Assembly: GCA_047618185.1 (NCBI GenBank)
Contig: JBLHKZ010000206.1
Coordinates: 1-10,235, forward strand
Length of the DNA: 10,235 nt
Source: JAYPEY01 sp047618185
GTDB lineage: Bacteria; Verrucomicrobiota; Verrucomicrobiia; Limisphaerales; JAYPEY01
Direction: 5' to 3'
Shown piece by piece: positions 7,171 to 10,235 of this stretch. A program made the position numbers and the translations under genes. Numbering within the stretch: position 1 is the stretch's first letter; each line of letters opens with the position of its first letter. The notes below the pieces were generated by a model. The model had not been told where the DNA came from. It saw only the letters and a list, made by a program, of their open reading frames with translations, and made no database searches.

Positions 7171-7289
7171 GATTCGTCTCGTTTCCTGTTGAGTCCGTTC
7201 AGGACTCGCAAATAATTCTGATTGAATTCAGTTGGATTTCGATTCGTCTAAAGGGGTTACCTTTAAGGATGAGCGCTTCCGGAGAGTTT

Positions 7290-7358
7290 GATCGTTTCCT
7301 GTTCGTCGAGAAGACGAACGCGATCGGATGATTCAACCGGAAGCTGTTTGCTTCTCGG
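7290..7358 (-). terminator. Two hairpins after hpnH, possible terminator region
   Basis: Directly after the hpnH stop the minus strand can form CCG-A-GAAGC/GCTTC-CGG (7337-7358, 5-nt loop, one bulge). Next comes a compound hairpin: GTTCGTC/GACGAAC (7301-7319, 5-nt loop) inside an outer GATCG/CGATC pair (7290-7294, 7321-7325). Neither has a T run, so factor-independent termination is uncertain. They could instead be a 3' stabilising structure or part of the SNF2 leader. Confidence 0.3.
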
Positions 7359-8771
7359 TTATGACGCCATCTCGGGTTCAGGCTCCGCCGCTTTCTTGGC
7401 CTCTTGTTTCTTGGCCCAGGCTTCCCAGCTTTTTCCCTCGGCCGGGTCGCGGCCGGAAAACACCAGCCGCTTGATCGAAGAGACCGGAAGCTTGGTGCGG
7501 TTGTCGTCGCTCGACCAAAGCTCGATGGAATCCGCGTCGACGTGAGAAAGGTAGCCTTCGGCTTCGGCGCCTTCTTTGGAGGTAACGGTGATGTTGCCGC
7601 GGTAATTGAAAGCGGCGGCCAGGGCGCGAGTGAGATCGCCGTTGGAGGTCTCCGTGACCTCGAATGTGTAGCCTTGATCGTAGGCGGGTTCCCCTTCGGT
7701 CGAATCCGCAGCCGTGGAGGCGGATTCGATTTCGATGGTCTCGATCGGTTCCGGAATGCTGGCTCCGACAAAGGTCGCCTTGACCGTCGCCGCAAATCCT
7801 TTAAGCGAACCAAAAGTGTAGTCGACGGCGGTGGCTTCGAAACCACAATGCACCATGCAATCGCGGCATTTCGGGTTGCCGCTCTTGTGGCCGTACTCGT
7901 CCCATTTGGTGGTCTCCATCAATTCCTTGAACGAACTGGCGTAGCCTTCCTGCAAGAGGTAGCAGGGCTTCTGCCAGCCAAAGACATTATAGGTGGGATT
8001 TCCCCACGGGGTGCAATCGAAGTCCCATTTCCCAGAAAGGAACTCCAAAAACAGTGGGGACTGATTGAATTGCCAGGATTTTTTGGCTTTGCCCAGGATT
8101 CGCTGAAAGAGATTGTGGGTCTTTTCTCGCTTAAGAAAATTGTTCTGATCCGGAGCTTTGTCGTAACTGTAGCCGGGCGAGACCATCATGCCTTCGACGC
8201 CCAGCCCCATCATCTCATCGAAAAATTCGCGTGTTCGTTTCGGGCTGGCGCCATCGAACAGGGTCGTGTTGGTCGTAACTCGAAAGCCGCGTTCCACGGC
8301 CAACTTGATGCCAGCGACCGCCTTCTTGTAGGTACCGTCGCGACAGACCGCGAAATCATGCTCCTCCTCCAAGCCGTCCATGTGGATGCTGAAGGTGAGG
8401 TATTTGCTGGGTTCGAACAAATCGAGCTTTTCTTCCAGCAGCAAGGCATTGGTGCAGAGGTAGATGTACTTCTTTCGTTCGACCAGATTCCGCACCAGTT
8501 TATCGATCTCGGGGTGCAGCAGCGGTTCGCCGCCAGGGATGCTCACCATCGGCGCAGGGCATTCATCGACCGCCTTGAGGGCATCTTCCACGCTCATGCT
8601 CTGTTTGAGAATGTGCGATGGGTATTGAATTTTGCCACAACCGGCGCAGGCAAGATTGCATCGGTAGAGCGGCTCCAGCATGAGCACGAGCGGATAGCGC
8701 TTAATGCCCTTGAGCTTTTGCTTCAGGACGTAGCTGGCGACTGTCCACATTTGGGATACTGGAACTGGCAT
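7359..8771 (-). CDS. hpnH: Adenosylhopane synthase HpnH with C-terminal extra domain
   Basis: Radical SAM enzyme of hopanoid synthesis. It adds the 5'-deoxyadenosyl group from S-adenosylmethionine to diploptene, giving adenosylhopane, the precursor of extended C35 hopanoids. Residues 1-330 match HpnH: YPLVLMLEPLYRCN leads into the [4Fe-4S] motif CxxxCxxC (Cys38, Cys42, Cys45). PGGEP follows at 79-83, then LCTNA with Cys106, which I recall as the proposed hydrogen-donor cysteine. A cysteine cluster CRDCMVHC ends at Cys309. Typical HpnH proteins are about 340-380 residues; this one has 470. An acidic linker (about 335-370) leads to a compact region (about 372-455) with NYRGNITV, GYLSHVDADSIEL and FSGRDPAEGKSWEAW, ending in a Lys/Ala/Glu-rich tail. 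I cannot name that region; a small beta-barrel is a guess. No other hpn or shc gene is in the window. No SD precedes the ATG. Confidence 0.92.
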   Translation of the reverse strand: MPVPVSQMWTVASYVLKQKLKGIKRYPLVLMLEPLYRCNLACAGCGKIQYPSHILKQSMSVEDALKAVDECPAPMVSIPGGEPLLHPEIDKLVRNLVERKKYIYLCTNALLLEEKLDLFEPSKYLTFSIHMDGLEEEHDFAVCRDGTYKKAVAGIKLAVERGFRVTTNTTLFDGASPKRTREFFDEMMGLGVEGMMVSPGYSYDKAPDQNNFLKREKTHNLFQRILGKAKKSWQFNQSPLFLEFLSGKWDFDCTPWGNPTYNVFGWQKPCYLLQEGYASSFKELMETTKWDEYGHKSGNPKCRDCMVHCGFEATAVDYTFGSLKGFAATVKATFVGASIPEPIETIEIESASTAADSTEGEPAYDQGYTFEVTETSNGDLTRALAAAFNYRGNITVTSKEGAEAEGYLSHVDADSIELWSSDDNRTKLPVSSIKRLVFSGRDPAEGKSWEAWAKKQEAKKAAEPEPEMAS

Positions 8772-8899
8772 AATTTACTTAATTACGTTGGTCTAGATTA
8801 AAGATCGCATTGTATAGTGAATCCGCTAGTGGGGAATCCAGCTAAAAATGATTGAATTTGCGAATTCCTCCGTCACTGAGGTTGGAAAACGCGAAGGAG

Positions 8900-9121
8900 C
8901 TATGCGGTATTAGCCTCCTCTGACTCTGAGTCGCGGGGTTCATCTGAAACCGGAACAGGCAATTGTTTCTGCGGTTTCTCAGGCGTGTAATGCATGATTC
9001 CGGGGAGCAAGAGTGACAGCGGCGAAAAGCCCTTGGACGCGTTCAGGCCGCCGCATCCCGTGGTCAGGATGAGGCAAACCGCGCCGCTCAGGGCCAGCCA
9101 AACTCGAATACGTATCCGCAC
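8900..9121 (-). CDS. Small predicted lipoprotein (73 residues)
   Basis: Very small secreted protein with a lipoprotein signal: MRIRIR, a hydrophobic stretch (7-19), then LTTGC with the lipidated Cys at 23. The mature part is only about 51 residues: GGLNASKGFSPLSLLLPGIM, then a Pro/Lys segment and an acidic Ser/Glu tail. The start is GTG (9119-9121), immediately preceded in frame by a TAG stop, so it cannot extend further upstream. No SD is present; a plausible promoter ends only 8 nt before the GTG. It lies 128 nt upstream of hpnH on the same strand and could be co-transcribed with it. Function unknown; reality is supported mainly by the clean lipobox and the promoter. Confidence 0.6.
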   Translation of the reverse strand: MRIRIRVWLALSGAVCLILTTGCGGLNASKGFSPLSLLLPGIMHYTPEKPQKQLPVPVSDEPRDSESEEANTA

Positions 9122-9129
9122 CTAGTCAG

Positions 9130-9158
9130 CATATAATTGGGATCGAACATGTTGGCAA
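9130..9158 (-). promoter_or_regulatory. Candidate promoter of the 73-residue lipoprotein gene
   Basis: On the minus strand TTGCCA (9153-9158, 5/6 to the -35 consensus) and TATATG (9130-9135, 4/6 to -10) are separated by 17 nt. The GTG start lies 8 nt beyond the -10 box, so transcription would begin at or next to the start codon and give a leaderless message. Confidence 0.45.
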
Positions 9159-9393
9159 CTCAAATTTCGAACAGGATTGAAGGCGCCCGAAGCCGCTGGC
9201 GGGAGGTATTTTTCGGGCGATGTGTCAGTTGTAGTCGATCGAGAGACCTTTGCGAAACCGGCGCAAAAAGAATGCGAATCCGCAGAAAAGGAATTCATGG
9301 CGAACGCCGCCGGCGCGGAGAAAGCCTGGATTTTCGGACGCCCCTGCTTTGGTCGCGCGAGGCAATTCCATTCGAGGGGCCGTCGATCTCCGG

Positions 9394-9422
9394 TTGACGC
9401 ATTGGCCGCGCCGGTCTTAATT
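9394..9422 (+). promoter_or_regulatory. Candidate promoter of the 126-residue lipoprotein gene
   Basis: TTGACG (9394-9399, 5/6 to the -35 consensus) is followed after 17 nt by TTAATT (9417-9422, a weak -10). The ATG lies 5 nt beyond the -10, so the predicted start point coincides with the start codon, again suggesting a leaderless message. Confidence 0.4.
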
Positions 9423-9427
9423 GCGCT

Positions 9428-9808
9428 ATGCGTTCGTGTTGTCCAATAGTCGTCCTTGCCGCTCTGGTTTTCGTTGGTTGCGCGCAATCCCCGAAGGACC
9501 CGCCCGCGCTCACGCCCGGGCTGGAAGCGCAACCCGAAGTCGTCAAACCGGTTCAGCCCAGGTTTGAACTCGCTTCATCCGTCGAGGGGAAGGTGGTTTC
9601 AGTGCGATCGGATCTGCGTTATGTGGTTGTCGATTTCTCCTTCAGCCGCCTGCCTTTCTCAGGGCAGATAATGGGTGTATACCGAGGCGACGACCGCGTG
9701 GGCGAGGTGCGAATCACGAGAAGTCCCAATCAGGCGCTGAAGGGAGCCATGGTCGCGGACATCCGTGAAGGGGGCATCCGTTTGGGCGATTCCGTCCGGG
9801 CCGACTAA
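9428..9808 (+). CDS. Predicted lipoprotein, 126 residues, unknown function
   Basis: Secreted lipoprotein with a signal peptide (MRSCC then hydrophobic 6-16) and a lipobox ending VFVGC (Cys18). A proline-rich linker (about 22-45) is followed by a compact domain (about 52-126) that begins VEGKVVSVRSDLRYVVVDF and ends VADIREGGIRLGDSVRAD. The alternating beta-strand pattern, the GxVxxVxxxxxxVVxDF opening and the closing GD.V recall small beta-rich domains such as the C-terminal domain of flagellar FlgT, but I cannot assign it. The gene stands alone: divergent from the small lipoprotein, and convergent with the next gene, the two stop codons being 26 nt apart. No SD precedes the ATG. Confidence 0.75.
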   Translation: MRSCCPIVVLAALVFVGCAQSPKDPPALTPGLEAQPEVVKPVQPRFELASSVEGKVVSVRSDLRYVVVDFSFSRLPFSGQIMGVYRGDDRVGEVRITRSPNQALKGAMVADIREGGIRLGDSVRAD

Positions 9809-9822
9809 ACGCGGCCGGCGGA
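9791..9822. terminator. GC-rich hairpin at the convergent gene ends
   Basis: TCCGTC pairs with GGCGGA (one G-U) and GGCCG with CGGCC, with a 2-nt bulge between the stems and an 8-nt loop containing the lipoprotein stop codon. It lies where two genes converge and could end transcripts from both sides. No T tract follows on either strand, so termination without a factor is doubtful. Confidence 0.3.
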
Positions 9823-9834
9823 AAGGTGGACCGA

Positions 9835-10143
9835 TCAGACTTCTACCTGCTTCTTCGATTTCTCCTGCTTGCGTTGGTAGGGGGAGTGCAGGTTGAAATA
9901 GATGCCGCAAAGCGGGCGTTCGTCGTCGCTTTGACTGAGGATAATGGTCACCTCGCGATCGAGGGCAATGCCGTGCCGCAGATCCGGCGCGCGATTTTCG
10001 TAGATGGCGATCGCCTTGCCCAAGAGTGAAACGAGTGAGTCGCGGCAGTCCTCGGGCGCCTTGTCGAGGCAAACGACATACTTGTCGTAATTGCGCAGGG
10101 CTTCCTCCAGCTCCGGTTGAAATGTGTCTTCAGTCAATTGCAT
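9835..10143 (-). CDS. Conserved-looking protein of unknown function, 102 residues
   Basis: Small soluble protein I do not recognise. The frame is open further upstream, but I chose the ATG at 10143 because the product then begins with an ordinary helical sequence (MQLTEDTFQPELEEALRNYD); the upstream part is rich in Pro/Phe and needs a TTG start. Visible traits are an acidic N-terminal half with predicted helices, two cysteines (in VVCLDKAPEDC), an alternating hydrophobic stretch REVTIILSQ, PLCGIYFNLHSPYQ, and a lysine-rich tail. There is no signal peptide or membrane segment. Codon use and the amphipathic pattern favour a real protein. No SD is seen. Its upstream region runs off the window. 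Confidence 0.65.
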   Translation of the reverse strand: MQLTEDTFQPELEEALRNYDKYVVCLDKAPEDCRDSLVSLLGKAIAIYENRAPDLRHGIALDREVTIILSQSDDERPLCGIYFNLHSPYQRKQEKSKKQVEV

Positions 10144-10201
10144 CGACGCGGTTGTGTTAGGTGAAAGCGGGAAAAAAAGCAAGGGGCCGCAATGCGCCTG
10201 C

Positions 10202-10232
10202 AGCAATTCTCATTTTGAGGAGAGGGATTGCT
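10202..10232. repeat. Inverted repeat upstream of the last gene
   Basis: AGCAAT (10202-10207) pairs with ATTGCT (10227-10232), and the adjacent TCTC (10208-10211) can pair with GAGA (10220-10223) across a small bulge. It lies about 60 nt upstream of the minus-strand ATG at 10143, so it may be a leader structure or the end of a neighbouring gene outside the window. Confidence 0.3.
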
Positions 10233-10235
10233 CAG

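Larger units (their letters stand above)
9122..9427. other. Divergent intergenic region, 306 bp
   Basis: Lies between the divergently transcribed small lipoprotein and the 126-residue lipoprotein. It holds a candidate promoter at each end. A 6-bp hairpin (TTTGCG/CGCAAA, near 9250-9268) has no T tract. Open frames cross it on both strands, but they overlap the flanking lipoprotein genes and show no recognisable domain or signal. I see no repeat, RNA gene or convincing coding sequence in the middle. Confidence 0.5.

Noticed and set aside
7404..8801. 465-codon plus-strand open frame opposite hpnH
   Set aside because: Complement of the highly conserved HpnH sequence; translation resembles no family.
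9132..9137. Perfect TATAAT on the plus strand as a promoter
   Set aside because: No acceptable -35 element lies 16-18 nt upstream (sequences there read near TACGTA), and no gene starts nearby on that strand.
9177..9449. 90-codon plus-strand frame upstream of the 126-residue lipoprotein
   Set aside because: No SD, no domain, overlaps the lipoprotein signal sequence in another frame, and covers the candidate promoter.
9122..9532. 136-codon minus-strand frame across the divergent intergenic region
   Set aside because: Overlaps the start of the 126-residue lipoprotein in antisense and has low-complexity Ser/Arg composition; no homologue recognised. Also considered as a decayed gene, but no recognisable remnant.

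Overview
The window looks like an ordinary chromosomal segment from a fairly GC-rich Gram-negative bacterium, most likely a member of the Verrucomicrobiota (Pedosphaera/Limisphaerales-like). This placement is an inference. It rests on an exosortase-associated (TIGR04073-type) lipoprotein, a TatC with an extreme acidic/histidine-rich N-terminus, a hopanoid enzyme (HpnH), several small lipoproteins and very little Shine-Dalgarno use. No single marker is decisive. There are no insertion sequences, integrases, CRISPR arrays or phage genes.

Left half, plus strand (about 130-3830). A two-gene twin-arginine translocase operon, tatA-tatC, has no separate tatB in view. It is followed by a predicted lipoprotein that ends in a textbook intrinsic terminator with a UUCG tetraloop. 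That terminator stops only 5 nt before the most likely start codon of ispE, the CDP-ME kinase of the MEP isoprenoid pathway. A complete tRNA-Gln(TTG) with an encoded CCA end follows ispE.

Right half, mainly minus strand (about 3840-9121). A 1090-residue SNF2-family ATPase/helicase converges on the tRNA. Upstream of it on the same strand lies hpnH, encoding the radical SAM enzyme that makes adenosylhopane, with an unusual C-terminal extra domain. Next is a 73-residue lipoprotein with a GTG start. A 306-bp divergent intergenic region then separates it from a plus-strand 126-residue lipoprotein. That gene converges on a 102-residue protein of unknown function on the minus strand.

Functional links are loose. 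IspE supplies isoprenoid precursors, and HpnH acts late in hopanoid synthesis, so the two belong to the same long pathway although they are not co-transcribed. The Tat genes and the three lipoproteins concern protein export and the envelope. I see no obvious new multi-gene system. The most unusual elements are the TatC architecture (222-residue Asp/His-rich cytoplasmic tail plus an enlarged first periplasmic loop), the HpnH fusion, and start regions suggesting that several mRNAs are leaderless or SD-independent.
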